DNA of 64,000 nt from a bacterium 1XD21-70 (GCA_003669055.1 RAYB01000013.1:62001-126000); one strand, 5' to 3'. Numbered from the stretch's first letter, positions 17,259-27,692 are shown. Notes: generated by a model not told the origin, from the sequence alone. Numbers and translations are program-made.

Positions 17259-18608
17259 TCAGGACGCTGCACTCTCTTCCTCACCGGAATCCGCCCTTTT
17301 GCGGTGATCCCTGTGCTCCTTCTCTTCCGTTTCCCCGGACTCCTGCTCCTGGGCACTCAGAATATACAGATGAATCTTCTCAATCCGGTTCTTCTCCACA
17401 CTGTCCACCACCAGCCGCAGCCCCTCATGGCTCACCTCTTCCCCCGCTTCCGGAAGATGGTCTAAAAGGCCGATAACCAGCCCGCCGATCGAATCATAGT
17501 CCTCAGATTCCAGCTTCAGGTTCAGCCAGCTGTTAAGATCATCCAGCTTGGTAGAGCCACTGATGAGATACTCATCCGGCGCGATCATCCTGACCGCATC
17601 CTCCTCATCCTCATCATACTCATCCCGAATCTCACCGACAATCTCCTCCAGCATATCCTCCAGGGTAATCATACCGGCCGTAGCACCATACTCATCCAGC
17701 ACAATAATAAAATTATTGAAAGTTTTGCGCATCTCCACCATCAGTTCCGCCGTCTTTTTATACTCATAAGTATACAACGGCTGCCGCAGAAAATCCCGGA
17801 TAGTAAATGCCCTGCGCTCCGCCAGCAGAAAATCCTTCACATTGATAATGCCGATCACATTGTCCGTAGTGCCCTCATACACCGGAAAACGGGTAAACTT
17901 CTCCTGGCGGAAGGTTTCCATCAGTTCCTCAAAGGTAGTATCCACATCCACCATCACCATGTCAATCCGCGGTACCATCACATCCTTTGCCACCGAATCC
18001 CCGAAATCAAACACATTGTTGATCATCTTCTTCTCTTCCGACTCGATCACGCCCTCCTCATGGCTCACCTCCACGATGGTACGCAGCTCATCCTCCGTGA
18101 TAGCCTCCTGCTTCTTCTTCGGATCCACCCGCAAAAGCAGCAAAAATCCCAGCGAAAGCTGATTGATACAGAAGATCACCGGCGTCAGCAGAGTCATCAT
18201 CAGATAAATAACCCCCGCATACCGCAGCGCCAGCCGCTCCGAATGGATCGTTGCCAGGGTCTTAGGAGAAATCTCCCCGAAAACCAAAATTAACAGTGTC
18301 AGGATACCGGTTGCCGCTCCCACCGCCTTGTTGCCAAACAGCTGTATTGTCAGGGTCGTCATCAGCGAAGATGCCGAAAGGTTCACGATATTATTGCCCA
18401 CCAGAATGGTGCTCAGCATTTTCCCCGGCTCCTCAATCACCTTCGTCAAGGTAACCGCCCGTTTATCCCCTGCTTCCGAAAGGGTGCGCACCCGCATGCG
18501 GTTGACCGTAGTAAGCGCCGTCTCCGCCGAAGAAAAAAAGGCTGAGAGGCAAAGCAACACAACAACCGTACAGATCTGTATGCCCGTACTGTCTCCTGAG
18601 TCTAACAT
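17259..18608 (-). CDS. CNNM/CorC-family transporter (hemolysin-like, DUF21 + CBS pair + CorC_HlyC)
   Basis: A 449-residue protein. The DUF21 membrane domain (residues ~1-200) has about four hydrophobic segments (FFSSAETAL motif near 27). Two CBS domains (~210-335; VMVPRIDMVMVD..TRFPVYEGTTDNVIGIINVKDFL and GMITLEDMLEEIVGEI) follow, then a C-terminal CorC_HlyC domain and a charged, probably disordered tail. The family mediates Mg2+ or Co2+ export or homeostasis. The older name 'hemolysin' does not imply haemolytic activity. Monocistronic or with lspA upstream on the same strand. Confidence 0.9.
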   Translation of the reverse strand: MLDSGDSTGIQICTVVVLLCLSAFFSSAETALTTVNRMRVRTLSEAGDKRAVTLTKVIEEPGKMLSTILVGNNIVNLSASSLMTTLTIQLFGNKAVGAATGILTLLILVFGEISPKTLATIHSERLALRYAGVIYLMMTLLTPVIFCINQLSLGFLLLLRVDPKKKQEAITEDELRTIVEVSHEEGVIESEEKKMINNVFDFGDSVAKDVMVPRIDMVMVDVDTTFEELMETFRQEKFTRFPVYEGTTDNVIGIINVKDFLLAERRAFTIRDFLRQPLYTYEYKKTAELMVEMRKTFNNFIIVLDEYGATAGMITLEDMLEEIVGEIRDEYDEDEEDAVRMIAPDEYLISGSTKLDDLNSWLNLKLESEDYDSIGGLVIGLLDHLPEAGEEVSHEGLRLVVDSVEKNRIEKIHLYILSAQEQESGETEEKEHRDHRKRADSGEEESAAS

Positions 18609-18673
18609 AGAATTACATTAATCTCCTTCCAAATTATAATTGCTACCGATTCTACAATATTTCCCCCTGCTTG

Positions 18674-19183
18674 TCAATTGCCACTTTCCGCTATCCCACA
18701 GGAAGCCTTGCCCTCTGTCCCCCTTTTTGCATCCTCCACCGAATAGCACACTGCCTGCAGCAGCGCCCCCAGCAGAATAAAGATATCCCCCAGATTAAAC
18801 ACCACTTCCTTCAGCGGCCCAAAGCGCAGGCTAAAATAATCCACCACATATCCCCGGACATACCGGTCATACAGATTGCTCAGGGATCCGCCGATCACCA
18901 TCGCCATCCCCAGCTTGCGCACTCTCTGTCCCTTCTCTCTCCTCATTGCCAAAAGCCCCCCGGCCAAAAGCGATGTCAGAACCAAAGGCACCGTCTTCAC
19001 CAGGCTCTCCTTTTTCTTCAAAAACCCAAACGGAAACCCCGCATTATGGTTGCGGTAAACCCATATCCGCTCCCCCGTCCCCGTCAAAGGCCGCGGAAAT
19101 CCCTCCGGATCCTGCGCCTCTACCCTGTGCTTCAGCCACAGATCCCCCCCGGCCACCAATGCAATCAAACCAGCAAATACCAT
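18674..19183 (-). CDS. lspA: Lipoprotein signal peptidase (LspA-like, divergent)
   Basis: A 169-residue membrane aspartyl peptidase that removes lipoprotein signal peptides. The two catalytic Asp motifs are visible: NLYDR (Asp ~106) and FNLGDIFI (Asp ~133). Four hydrophobic segments are present. The usual NxGAAF loop appears as NHNAGFPFG, so the protein is divergent from standard LspA and could be a paralogue. The start has CAGGAGGG upstream. At least one candidate client lipoprotein (the papain-like protein at 31087) is in this window. Confidence 0.75.
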   Translation of the reverse strand: MVFAGLIALVAGGDLWLKHRVEAQDPEGFPRPLTGTGERIWVYRNHNAGFPFGFLKKKESLVKTVPLVLTSLLAGGLLAMRREKGQRVRKLGMAMVIGGSLSNLYDRYVRGYVVDYFSLRFGPLKEVVFNLGDIFILLGALLQAVCYSVEDAKRGTEGKASCGIAESGN

Positions 19184-19372
19184 AACATTTCCCTCCTGTT
19201 CCTATTTCACAAAATCACCATTTCCGTCCCCAGGCATGCCTCCCGCTTTCCCGTCCACATGCCCCCTTTAAAGATCTGCCTATATTATAATATTATACTA
19301 TTTCCCCGGACAACGGTCAAATATATCCTCACCGCCATATCCTGATAATAAACAATACGCCCCGGAGGTTCC

Positions 19373-21106
19373 ATGTCTGCCTGCCTATATCCCCCCTCTT
19401 CCGAGGAATACATGGATTTTATCCTGCACTACTCACCACGTTCCCTCCAGCCCTTCTATGAACTGGCCAAAACCCATTGCATCAATTTCGTCAGCCGCAG
19501 CTTTGCCGTCATCCATGCCCTAAAAAGCAATGCCGTCCCCTTGAGCATTTCCTATTACTCTTATAGCAGTATTCCCAAACTATTTGGGCTTTTAGACACC
19601 ACCGTCTTAGAAAGCAGCGGAATCCTCCCTGTTTTTGACCAGCCTGCCTTACAGGCAGACGGCAGCGGCGTGATTTTGGGGATCGTCGATACCGGCATTG
19701 ACTACACCAACCCATTGTTTCTAAACCCGGACGGAAGCAGCCGGATCTTAAACATCTGGGACCAGACCATCGACACCGGAGAAATGCCGCCGGAAATCGC
19801 CGGTTTTCAACCCTTCTACGGCACCGTATATAGCCAGGAACAGCTAAACGAAGCCTTACAGGCTGAGGATCCCTTCTCTGTAGTCCCTTCCCGCGACACG
19901 GACGGGCACGGAACCTTTATGGCTGGGGTCGCCGCCGGCAACCGCATTGACCGCCCCGTTCCTTTTTCCGGCGCTGCCCCCAAGGCATCCCTTGCCGTCG
20001 TTAAGCTAAAGCCTGCCAAGCAGTATCTGCGGGACTTTTTTCTGGTGGACACCAAAGAAGCTGTTTTCCAGGAAAATGACATCATGGCTGCTGTCAGTTA
20101 CCTTTTAAGCTTAGCAAACCAACTCCAGATGCCCCTGGTCATTTATCTGGGAGTAGGCACCAACCAGGGTGACCATGAGGGCACCGGCCCCCTTAGCCAG
20201 CAGCTGGCTTCCCTCAACGGCTACCTGGGGCTGGCGATCGTTGCCGGAGCCGGCAACGAGATGGGCTACCACCATCACTTTAGGGGGAATATGTCTCCCG
20301 AGCAGGAATACGAAGACGTAGAATTACGGGTGGGCGACGATGAAACCGGCTTCTGCATGGAACTGTGGTCCCAGCAGCCCGAGCTTTATACGGTCGGCGT
20401 CATCTCCCCCTCCGGTGAAATCGTTGACCGCATCTCCCTGACTTTGGGAACCGAAACCGTCATCCCGTTCCAGCTTGACTCTACCACCCTTACTGTCAGC
20501 TATCAGAATTTTGAAAGCGGCTCCGGCAGCCAGCTGATTTTTATGCGTTTTGAAAGCCCCTCCGCCGGCATCTGGCGGATCCGTGTCTATCCGACTATTT
20601 TCATCACCGGGCGCTTTCATATCTGGCTGCCCATGCATGGCTTTTTGTCTGAAAAGACGATCTTTCTGCGCCCGGATCCCAACACCACCACTATGGATCC
20701 GGGCAATGCCGATATGCCGCTCACCGTCGCTGCCTACAACCATTCCAACAATAGCATTTATATCCATAGCAGCCGCGGCTACACCCCCAGGGGGCACATC
20801 AAGCCCGACCTCACTGCACCCGGCGTCGATGTCCAAGGGCCTGCCGTCGGCACATCCATCGAGAACGAACTACGCTTCACCCGCCGCTCCGGTTCCTCCG
20901 TCGCAGCCGCGGTTACCGCCGGTGCCATCGCCGATATCTTCACCTGGGGGTTTACCCACAACAATGACCCCGATTTAAGCAACACTGCGATCTCTTCCAT
21001 GCTGATCCGCGGGGCTGACCGCAATGCCGCCTTCACCTACCCCAATCCCATCTGGGGCTACGGCACCTTAAACCTCTACCAGACCTTTTTGCGGAACCGC
21101 GAATAG
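19373..21106 (+). CDS. S8 family serine protease, clostridial Csp-like
   Basis: A 577-residue subtilase without a signal peptide. The triad is present: Asp in GIVDTGIDY (~104), His in DTDGHGTFMAG (~180) and Ser in RRSGSSVAAAVTAGA (~505). A ~200-residue insertion lies between the oxyanion region (AGAGNE) and the Ser block. The N-terminus (SSEEYMDFILHYS) and this domain plan resemble the clostridial CspB-type germination proteases and their paralogues, which cleave or regulate cortex-lytic enzymes. A spore role is inferred from family only. GSS replaces the common GTS around the serine. The start has GGAGG upstream; monocistronic. Confidence 0.85.
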   Translation: MSACLYPPSSEEYMDFILHYSPRSLQPFYELAKTHCINFVSRSFAVIHALKSNAVPLSISYYSYSSIPKLFGLLDTTVLESSGILPVFDQPALQADGSGVILGIVDTGIDYTNPLFLNPDGSSRILNIWDQTIDTGEMPPEIAGFQPFYGTVYSQEQLNEALQAEDPFSVVPSRDTDGHGTFMAGVAAGNRIDRPVPFSGAAPKASLAVVKLKPAKQYLRDFFLVDTKEAVFQENDIMAAVSYLLSLANQLQMPLVIYLGVGTNQGDHEGTGPLSQQLASLNGYLGLAIVAGAGNEMGYHHHFRGNMSPEQEYEDVELRVGDDETGFCMELWSQQPELYTVGVISPSGEIVDRISLTLGTETVIPFQLDSTTLTVSYQNFESGSGSQLIFMRFESPSAGIWRIRVYPTIFITGRFHIWLPMHGFLSEKTIFLRPDPNTTTMDPGNADMPLTVAAYNHSNNSIYIHSSRGYTPRGHIKPDLTAPGVDVQGPAVGTSIENELRFTRRSGSSVAAAVTAGAIADIFTWGFTHNNDPDLSNTAISSMLIRGADRNAAFTYPNPIWGYGTLNLYQTFLRNRE

Positions 21107-21142
21107 GCAGCTGCATGGCCGGACCCCCTGCCTTTTGCCGGC

Positions 21143-22603
21143 TTACCCTCTCATCCGGATCAGCGGCCCCCCGCTTTTTTCCAGGTAAGGCCGCGTCACC
21201 ACCACGGAGCCGATATTGGGATCCTTCGGGATCTCATACATAATGTCCAGCATGTATTCCTCCAAAATAGCCCGCAGCGCCCGCGCCCCGGTATCCCTTT
21301 TTATCGCCTCCTGCGCAATCCACACAAGCGCCTCCTCCTCAAACACCAGCTTTACCTCATCCATCTCCAGCAGTTTGATATATTGTTTTAGGATTGCATT
21401 TTTCGGTTCCTTCAATATCTTAACCAGAAGCTTTTCTGTCAGTTTCCCCAGGGTTACCGTCACCGGCAAGCGCCCTAAGAATTCCGGGATCATGCCAAAC
21501 TCCCGCAAATCCTTATTCGTCACCTGGCTCAAAATATCAGGGTTCTCCTGGTATCGATCCCTCAGTTCCGCGCCAAACCCCATCGAGGAGGTTTTATTAA
21601 GCCTCTCCTTGATAATCCTCTCCAAGTCAGGAAATGCCCCGCCGCAGATAAACAGGATGTGATCCGTGTTCACCGTCTTTAACGGCGTCAGTGCATTTTT
21701 CTGGTTGGAGCCGACCGGAACCTCCACCCGGCTTCCTTCCAAAAGTTTCAGAAGTTCCTGCTGCACAGATTCACCGCTTACGTCCCGGGTATTTGTCTCC
21801 CTCTTTTTGGCAATCTTATCGATCTCATCGATAAAAATAATCCCGTGCTCCGCCCGCTCTACATCATTGCCCGCCGCCGCCAGAAGTTTGGAAACCACGC
21901 TTTCTATATCGTCCCCGATATACCCCGCCTCTGTCAGTGAAGTCGCATCCGCAATCGCAAGCGGCACATCCAGAAGCCTCGCAAGCGTCCGCACCAGATA
22001 AGTTTTGCCGCTTCCGGTAGGCCCGATCATCAGAATATTGGACTTCTCAATACTCACTTCCTCCTGTCCGTCATTTGCGGACACATCCTTCCCCATCTTC
22101 CGGATGCTTTCCGCATATACCCTTTTATAATGGTTATATACCGCGACGGAAACCACCTTTTTTGCCTGCTCCTGGCCTACCACATACTCGTCAAGACGGC
22201 TCTTGATCTTGTGCGGCGCAGGGATATCTTTTAGTTCAAATGCCGGCCCTGCATGTTCCTTTTTCTTCTTTTTCACCTGCTGCCGCCGGGGAATCTGCGC
22301 CTGCATGGTATCCTCGCCGCTCCCGGACGGAACAAAATTCAGGTTCATGAACGGCATCCCCGAAAGCTGGGAGAAATCAACCTTTGACAAATCCAGGTTC
22401 CCTCCCACCACAGAATCAAACGCCTTCTGCATGCAGTCATGGCACAGGCACATACTCCCCGGCATAACGATCATATTTCCCGCCTTGCTCTCCGGCCTCC
22501 GGCATATATAGCAAATTTTCTCATAATCCTGCTCATCATCCTTTTCCGTCCCGTCCTGGTTTAATTCCGGCTCCTGTTCCAATTTCTTATCCTTTTCGTC
22601 CAC
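21143..22603 (-). CDS. clpX: ATP-dependent unfoldase ClpX (variant)
   Basis: An AAA+ unfoldase of the ClpXP protease. The N-terminal C4 zinc finger (CYICRRP...CLCHDC, ~residues 31-60) is followed by a long linker with a Lys run (~105-120). Walker A GPTGSGKT, Walker B IIFIDEIDKI, sensor regions and the C-terminal small domain come next. A ClpP-contacting loop resembling IGF is seen as MGFG. At 486 residues it is ~60 longer than usual, mainly in the linker. It is not beside clpP or tig, so it may be a second ClpX. The start is GTG at 22603 with GAGGTGG. Confidence 0.9.
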   Translation of the reverse strand: MDEKDKKLEQEPELNQDGTEKDDEQDYEKICYICRRPESKAGNMIVMPGSMCLCHDCMQKAFDSVVGGNLDLSKVDFSQLSGMPFMNLNFVPSGSGEDTMQAQIPRRQQVKKKKKEHAGPAFELKDIPAPHKIKSRLDEYVVGQEQAKKVVSVAVYNHYKRVYAESIRKMGKDVSANDGQEEVSIEKSNILMIGPTGSGKTYLVRTLARLLDVPLAIADATSLTEAGYIGDDIESVVSKLLAAAGNDVERAEHGIIFIDEIDKIAKKRETNTRDVSGESVQQELLKLLEGSRVEVPVGSNQKNALTPLKTVNTDHILFICGGAFPDLERIIKERLNKTSSMGFGAELRDRYQENPDILSQVTNKDLREFGMIPEFLGRLPVTVTLGKLTEKLLVKILKEPKNAILKQYIKLLEMDEVKLVFEEEALVWIAQEAIKRDTGARALRAILEEYMLDIMYEIPKDPNIGSVVVTRPYLEKSGGPLIRMRG

Positions 22604-22918
22604 GCTGCCACCTCATCTTTTCTCAGTCTTTTCCACCTGCCCGGATCTGGTCTTGGTACTTTTTTTCTATTATAATGGGTTTTTGATTTGCCGACAACAG
22701 ATTTCTGATGGTTTTTCCGGAATCCGCTTTTTAGAAGGCGTCCCATGGAGAAAGGACGGGACGGCAAAAATAAGGCTCTTTATTATCCAATTATGGCTAT
22801 TATCAAGAAGCTGGGTATGTAGTGACTTTTTTTACCAGATATAGTAAAATATCCGTAAGCAAAGCTTCTTTGGATTTTTGCATCCGGGGGATGTGGATTT
22901 TGGGAAGGGATGGTGTTT
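22604..22918. other. Intergenic region without recognisable genes
   Basis: 315 bases between the divergent clpX and the small coiled-coil gene. Promoters for both should lie here, but none matches consensus well enough to place. No RNA or repeat was seen. Confidence 0.5.
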
Positions 22919-23191
22919 ATGACAGATAATGAACTTTTATTGGCAATCTCTGATATGATGGATAAAAAGCTGAAATCTGAATTGCAGCCTATCCGGGATG
23001 ACATCCGGGATATCCGCCTGCATATTGAAAATATCATCACCCCGCAGATCGGCCTGCTGGCTGAAAATTATGTCCCTGCTGCCAAGCGCTATGAAAGGGC
23101 GGCTTCCCAGCTGGAATCCATGCAGGCTGATATCGACCTGATGAAACGGATAATTTCCGAGCATAGCGAGAGGTTACGCGCATTGGCCTAA
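22919..23191 (+). CDS. Small coiled-coil protein
   Basis: About 90 residues, almost entirely helical, with heptad-like spacing (ELLLAISDMMDKKLKSEL, IRDDIRDIRLHIENI, then LESMQADIDLMKRII). Similar short proteins are common in Lachnospiraceae and have no assigned role. An ATG at 22910 is in frame, but GGGAAGGGA is spaced for 22919. Followed by a strong terminator. Confidence 0.65.
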   Translation: MTDNELLLAISDMMDKKLKSELQPIRDDIRDIRLHIENIITPQIGLLAENYVPAAKRYERAASQLESMQADIDLMKRIISEHSERLRALA

Positions 23192-23242
23192 TGCACCGGC
23201 CATCCGGCCGCTGCCGCAAAACAACAATAACAACAACACACC

Positions 23243-23288
23243 AAAATGTGCCCGAAAATTATACGATCAATTTTCAGGCACATTTTTT
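23243..23288. terminator. Bidirectional terminator
   Basis: An 18-bp stem (23243-23260 with 23269-23286, one G-U pair) with A-run before and T-run after. It lies between the convergent coiled-coil gene and phosphohexomutase gene. Confidence 0.9.
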
Positions 23289-23308
23289 CTTTTGGAAGCA
23301 GGAGGCAG

Positions 23309-25087
23309 TCAGCCCAATTCCTGTACTGCTTTTGCTAACTTTTCCAGCTTTTCTTTTGCGTCTTGCCTGTTTGCCCCCTTTACCCCCATGTAAAATTTGA
23401 CCTTGGGCTCCGTACCTGAGGGGCGCACACAGCACCAGGCATCTTTTTCCAATTCAAAATAGAGTACATCGGAGGCCAAAAGCCCGGTTGGCTCTGTTTT
23501 TTTGGTTCGGAAGTCCGACACGGTTCCCTTTTTGTAATCATAAAATTTTTCTGTCCAGTATCCGCCGATCTGTGCGGGCGGCTCCTTGCGGATCTTCTCT
23601 AGGAGTACCTGGATCTTTTGCGCCCCCTCCTGCCCTTTCATGCTTACGGTGCACAGCCCTTCCTGGAAATACCCATATTTTTTATATAGATTCTCCATCT
23701 GCCGGCATAAAGTGAGCCCCTGGGAGCGGTAATAGGCTGCCGCCTCGCAAAGCGCCATCACTGCCGCCACCGCATCCTTGTCCCTGGCATGGGTTCCTAC
23801 CAGGCACCCATAGCTTTCTTCATAGCCGAACAGGAATTCATGCTTTTTGTCCTGCTCAAAAAATTTGATCTGCTCCCCGATATATTTAAACCCGGTCAGG
23901 GTCTCGATCCGCTCCACCCCGTAATGCCTTGCAACCTCACGAGACATCTTCCCGGACACAATGGTAGTCACCACCGCTCCGTCCGCCGGAAGTTTTCCCA
24001 TGGCCTGCTTTTGGGAAAGGAGATACTCCAGTATAATCATGCCTGACATATTGCTGGTAAAGGGCTCATATTCTCCCGTATCCTGATCCTTCGCATAAAT
24101 GCCCAGCCGGTCAGCGTCCGGATCCGTGGCCAGGACGATATCTGCATCCACCTCTTTCGCCAGCCCAAGCGCCAGGGTGAAGGCATTTTTATCCTCCGGG
24201 TTCGGGCTGCCAACCGTGGGGAAGCCTCCGTCCGGCAGTTCCTGCTCCGGCACCACATAAACCTTCTCAAATCCCAGTTCCCGCAGTATCCGCCGTACCG
24301 GCACATTCCCCGTCCCGTGCAGAGGGGTATAGACAATCCTCATATCCTTCCCCTGCTCCCGGATCATCCCAGGATGGATCACCAGCTTTTTCAGTTCTTC
24401 CATGTAGCAGTTATCCACCTCCGGCCCGATCACCTGGTATAAGCCCTGGCTTTGTGCATCCTCCAATGCCATGGTGCGTACCTGGCTAAAATCCGTAACG
24501 GCCTTCACTTCATCCATGATCTCTTTGTCCCGGGGAGCCGTGACCTGCGCCCCGTCTTCCCAGTATACCTTATATCCGTTATATTCCGGCGGGTTGTGGC
24601 TAGCCGTCACCACGATCCCCGCAATGCACCCCAGATGGCGCAGCGCAAAGGACAGCATGGGTGTGGGGCGCAGGGACTCAAAAATATATGCCCGGATCCC
24701 GTTGGCCGCCAGGCATAACGCTGCCTCCCTGGCAAACTCCAAAGACATCCTGCGCGAATCAAAGGCAATGGCAACCCCCTGCTTGCGGCATGTCCTCCCG
24801 TCTGCCCCGCTCCCGGCACCTGCCTCCCGGCACCGTATCACATAATTGGCCAGCCCCTGGGTGGCCTTCCTCACTGTATAGACATTCATCCGGTTTGTCC
24901 CTGCCCCCAGCACACCCCGCAGCCCGCCGGTCCCGAACTCTAGGTCACGGTAAAACCTGTCCGTGATTTCTGCCCCATTGCCTGATAGTGCCCGCAATTC
25001 CTCCTTTGTCCCCTCATCAAAAACCGGCGATTCCAGCCACTGCCGGTAACGCGCCTCTGCTTCCTTTTCCAACTTTTCCATCTCCAA
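23309..25087 (-). CDS. pgcA: Phospho-sugar mutase (phosphoglucomutase/phosphomannomutase)
   Basis: Interconverts hexose 1- and 6-phosphates. A 592-residue four-domain alpha-D-phosphohexomutase. The phosphoserine loop is VVTASHNPPEYNGYK (~150), the Mg2+ loop TDPDADRLG (~320), the sugar loop GYEESYG (~415), and the phosphate-binding loop RPSGTEP (~550). It is the last gene of the operon epimerase-phosphorylase-mutase. Mannose 1-phosphate released by the phosphorylase would be converted here to mannose 6-phosphate, although the enzyme may equally serve glucose 1-phosphate. Confidence 0.92.
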   Translation of the reverse strand: MEMEKLEKEAEARYRQWLESPVFDEGTKEELRALSGNGAEITDRFYRDLEFGTGGLRGVLGAGTNRMNVYTVRKATQGLANYVIRCREAGAGSGADGRTCRKQGVAIAFDSRRMSLEFAREAALCLAANGIRAYIFESLRPTPMLSFALRHLGCIAGIVVTASHNPPEYNGYKVYWEDGAQVTAPRDKEIMDEVKAVTDFSQVRTMALEDAQSQGLYQVIGPEVDNCYMEELKKLVIHPGMIREQGKDMRIVYTPLHGTGNVPVRRILRELGFEKVYVVPEQELPDGGFPTVGSPNPEDKNAFTLALGLAKEVDADIVLATDPDADRLGIYAKDQDTGEYEPFTSNMSGMIILEYLLSQKQAMGKLPADGAVVTTIVSGKMSREVARHYGVERIETLTGFKYIGEQIKFFEQDKKHEFLFGYEESYGCLVGTHARDKDAVAAVMALCEAAAYYRSQGLTLCRQMENLYKKYGYFQEGLCTVSMKGQEGAQKIQVLLEKIRKEPPAQIGGYWTEKFYDYKKGTVSDFRTKKTEPTGLLASDVLYFELEKDAWCCVRPSGTEPKVKFYMGVKGANRQDAKEKLEKLAKAVQELG

Positions 25088-25103
25088 GCCTCCTGTCCTG
25101 CCT

Positions 25104-26327
25104 TCACCCCTGCTTTGCCAGCAGTTCCCGGTTTCTCCGGATCATTTCCACCCTCTGCCGCACACAGTCCGCACTTCTGCCCGGATCCTGCGGCGTGTGG
25201 AACACATAATCTGCCAGCTTCTCCACCGTAGTCTCCGCAACATGCACCCGCGTGTCCGAAGACGCATAATAGATCAAGACCTGGCCGCCCTTCCTCACCA
25301 CCGCCCCATTGGTGAATACCACGTTCGACACGTCCCCGACCCGCTCGCCTCCCCTTGGGGCAATCAAAAGCCCTGACGGCTCCGCGATTACCCTCTCCGG
25401 ATGCTGAAGGTCTGTGGCAAATGCATAGATCACGTACCGCAGCCCCGCCGCCGTATTGCGCACCCCATGGGCTATATGGATCCACCCCATCCCGGTACGG
25501 ATGGGTACCGCCCCTGCCCCGTTTTTTGCCTCCGTGATTGTGTGGTATTTCCGCAGGCTGGTCATGGTTTCCTCGTCAACCACTGCATGTGTGATGTCCT
25601 CACATAGCCCGAACCCCACACCGCCCCCGCTGCCCGTATCAATAAAATCATCCATCGGCCGGGTATAAAACGCATACTTCCCATCCACAAACTCCGGATG
25701 AAGCACTACATTCCTCTGCTGCGGCGAGCGCAGTGTCACCAGATTCGGCAGCCTCTCCCAGTTCTTTAAATCTTTCGTCCGCACGATCCCCGCTGCCGCC
25801 ACTGCCGCCGACAGATCCTTCACCGACCTATCCTTGCTCTCCGAGCAGAACACCCCATAAATATATCCGTCCTCGTGTTTCGTCAGGCGCATGTCATACA
25901 CATTCGTCTCCTGCGGGCAGGTGTCCGGCAATACCACCGGCTCATCCCAGAACCGGAAACCATCCACCCCGCTCTCGCTCTCCGCCACGGCAAAAAATGA
26001 TTTCCTGTCATTCCCCTCCACCCGGACCACCAAACAGACCTTCCCGTCCAGTTCGATTGCCCCTGCATTCATCACTGCATTCACGCCCAGGCGCTCCATA
26101 AAATACGGATTTGTCCTGGCATCCAAATCGAACCGCCACTCCACCGGAATATGCTCCCTCGTCACCACCGGGTCCACATACCTGTCATAAATCCCGTTAT
26201 AAAAATCTGACTTCCTGTTCTTCCTGGCAACCAATTCTTCCAGTTTTCCCTTTTCCCTCTTATACATTTCATGGATCATAGCATCAAACCTCATTTCTTT
26301 CTTTAATAATGCCCCCTTTGCCGGCAT
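25104..26327 (-). CDS. GH130 beta-1,4-mannosylglucose phosphorylase
   Basis: Splits mannosyl-beta-1,4-glucose with phosphate into alpha-mannose 1-phosphate and glucose in the cytoplasm. Family GH130 subgroup 1 features are visible: [41 protein letters not shown], and [12 protein letters not shown] with the proposed catalytic Asp. No signal peptide. The start could be 26327 or the in-frame ATG at 26294 ([12 protein letters not shown]); neither has a clear ribosome site, and the gene follows the epimerase stop after 15 bases, so coupled translation is likely. The epimerase next door makes its expected substrate. Confidence 0.88.
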   Translation of the reverse strand: MPAKGALLKKEMRFDAMIHEMYKREKGKLEELVARKNRKSDFYNGIYDRYVDPVVTREHIPVEWRFDLDARTNPYFMERLGVNAVMNAGAIELDGKVCLVVRVEGNDRKSFFAVAESESGVDGFRFWDEPVVLPDTCPQETNVYDMRLTKHEDGYIYGVFCSESKDRSVKDLSAAVAAAGIVRTKDLKNWERLPNLVTLRSPQQRNVVLHPEFVDGKYAFYTRPMDDFIDTGSGGGVGFGLCEDITHAVVDEETMTSLRKYHTITEAKNGAGAVPIRTGMGWIHIAHGVRNTAAGLRYVIYAFATDLQHPERVIAEPSGLLIAPRGGERVGDVSNVVFTNGAVVRKGGQVLIYYASSDTRVHVAETTVEKLADYVFHTPQDPGRSADCVRQRVEMIRRNRELLAKQG

Positions 26328-26342
26328 TTCCCAAACTTAACC

Positions 26343-27533
26343 TCATCCCTCTGCCGCAGATCCGCCTCCACGGCGCATCCTTCCCATCACCTCCATGCAC
26401 ATCCGCCCGTTATGGTAAGGGCATTTCCAGGGCTCTACAATCGGCTCCCCTTCGACCGGCTTCCCGCTCTCATCCACCCGCCAGAACCACTCCGACCCAT
26501 CCCTTGGATCTACCGCTACCCGGCTGATATATCCCCAGATATCCTCTGAGGCCTCCAAAAAACACCTCTTGTCCGGCCATTTCTCCCAGGCATTCAAAAA
26601 ACCGACTACTGCCTCCGCCTGTACCCACCATATCCGGTCCGTATCATCAACCCCATTTTCACACTCGTTCATCAGGCTGTGGTCCCGGTAAGCCCGCTGG
26701 TAAACCTCCTTAGCCAGCGCCAATACCACCGGCTCCAGCTTCTGTATGTATGCCTTATCCCCCAGAACCTGGCAGCCCCGGTCCAGCAGCCACGAAGCCT
26801 CAATATCATGGCCATACGAGTGCAGGTCAATAAGGGAGTTCCACCCTTCGTCAAAAAACACTTCCTGCCGCCTCTTCCCCGGGTTATATACCTTATCCGC
26901 AAACACATCAAGGATCTCCCGCATTTTATCCGCCACATCCGCCCGGTGATCCGCCCGATAAAGTTCTGTATATGCTTCAAACACATGCAGCAGTGTGTTC
27001 ATCGTCCGTGCGGCCATTACCCCGTTCTCCGACAGCTTCTCATTCGATGCCGGCCGGAACTCCCGGCCAAAAGCTTCCCCATACCCGTTCCCATCCCGGC
27101 AGCGTTCCTCAATCAGCCCATAAAGCCCATACGCCAATTCCAATGCTTCCTTCCTGCCACTGGCCATATAATAAGAAGATAATGCGTATACCGCAAATGC
27201 CTGGCTGTATGTATGCTTTGTCTCATCACAGGCCTTCCCGTCCCACGTCATAGCCCAATACACACCGCCGAATTTTTTATCCAGGCAGGAATCACGCAAA
27301 AACAAGAATGCATGCTCTGCATATACAAGCAGGCTCTCCTGCTTTAACATCCGGTAAGCATGGGAAAAAAACCACAATATCCTGCTGTTTAAAATGCACC
27401 CCTTCACTGCCTGCCGCTCCAGTTTTAATTCATACCCCAGATATCCGTAAAACCCTCCGTTCTGCCAGTCCGCCAATCCCTCCCAGAAAGGAATCAGCTT
27501 CTCCCGCAAATGCTTCTCCATCTCTTGCACCAT
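26343..27533 (-). CDS. Cellobiose 2-epimerase
   Basis: Epimerises the reducing-end sugar of beta-1,4-disaccharides (cellobiose to glucosyl-mannose; mannobiose to mannosyl-glucose). A 396-residue AGE-superfamily (alpha/alpha)6 barrel. Characteristic segments are WFFSHAYR, LHSYGHDIEASWLLD with a catalytic His, and the C-terminal PWKCPYHNGRMCMEV with the second His. GGAGGG is correctly spaced for the ATG at 27533. First gene of the mannan-disaccharide operon; upstream is a consensus promoter with a palindromic site. Confidence 0.9.
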   Translation of the reverse strand: MVQEMEKHLREKLIPFWEGLADWQNGGFYGYLGYELKLERQAVKGCILNSRILWFFSHAYRMLKQESLLVYAEHAFLFLRDSCLDKKFGGVYWAMTWDGKACDETKHTYSQAFAVYALSSYYMASGRKEALELAYGLYGLIEERCRDGNGYGEAFGREFRPASNEKLSENGVMAARTMNTLLHVFEAYTELYRADHRADVADKMREILDVFADKVYNPGKRRQEVFFDEGWNSLIDLHSYGHDIEASWLLDRGCQVLGDKAYIQKLEPVVLALAKEVYQRAYRDHSLMNECENGVDDTDRIWWVQAEAVVGFLNAWEKWPDKRCFLEASEDIWGYISRVAVDPRDGSEWFWRVDESGKPVEGEPIVEPWKCPYHNGRMCMEVMGRMRRGGGSAAEG

Positions 27534-27692
27534 CTTTTTATCCCTCCATTCAGTTCCCTGCCGGAATATCCGGCAGGTTTTCTAAACTCTCCGGTTTTCC
27601 GGCCGCCCTGTTTCTCCGTCTTTTTCATCCATGGTTTTTACCCTTCAAAGGCAACTGTTTAATTTATATAAGCCAATATTTAAGTTAAATTA

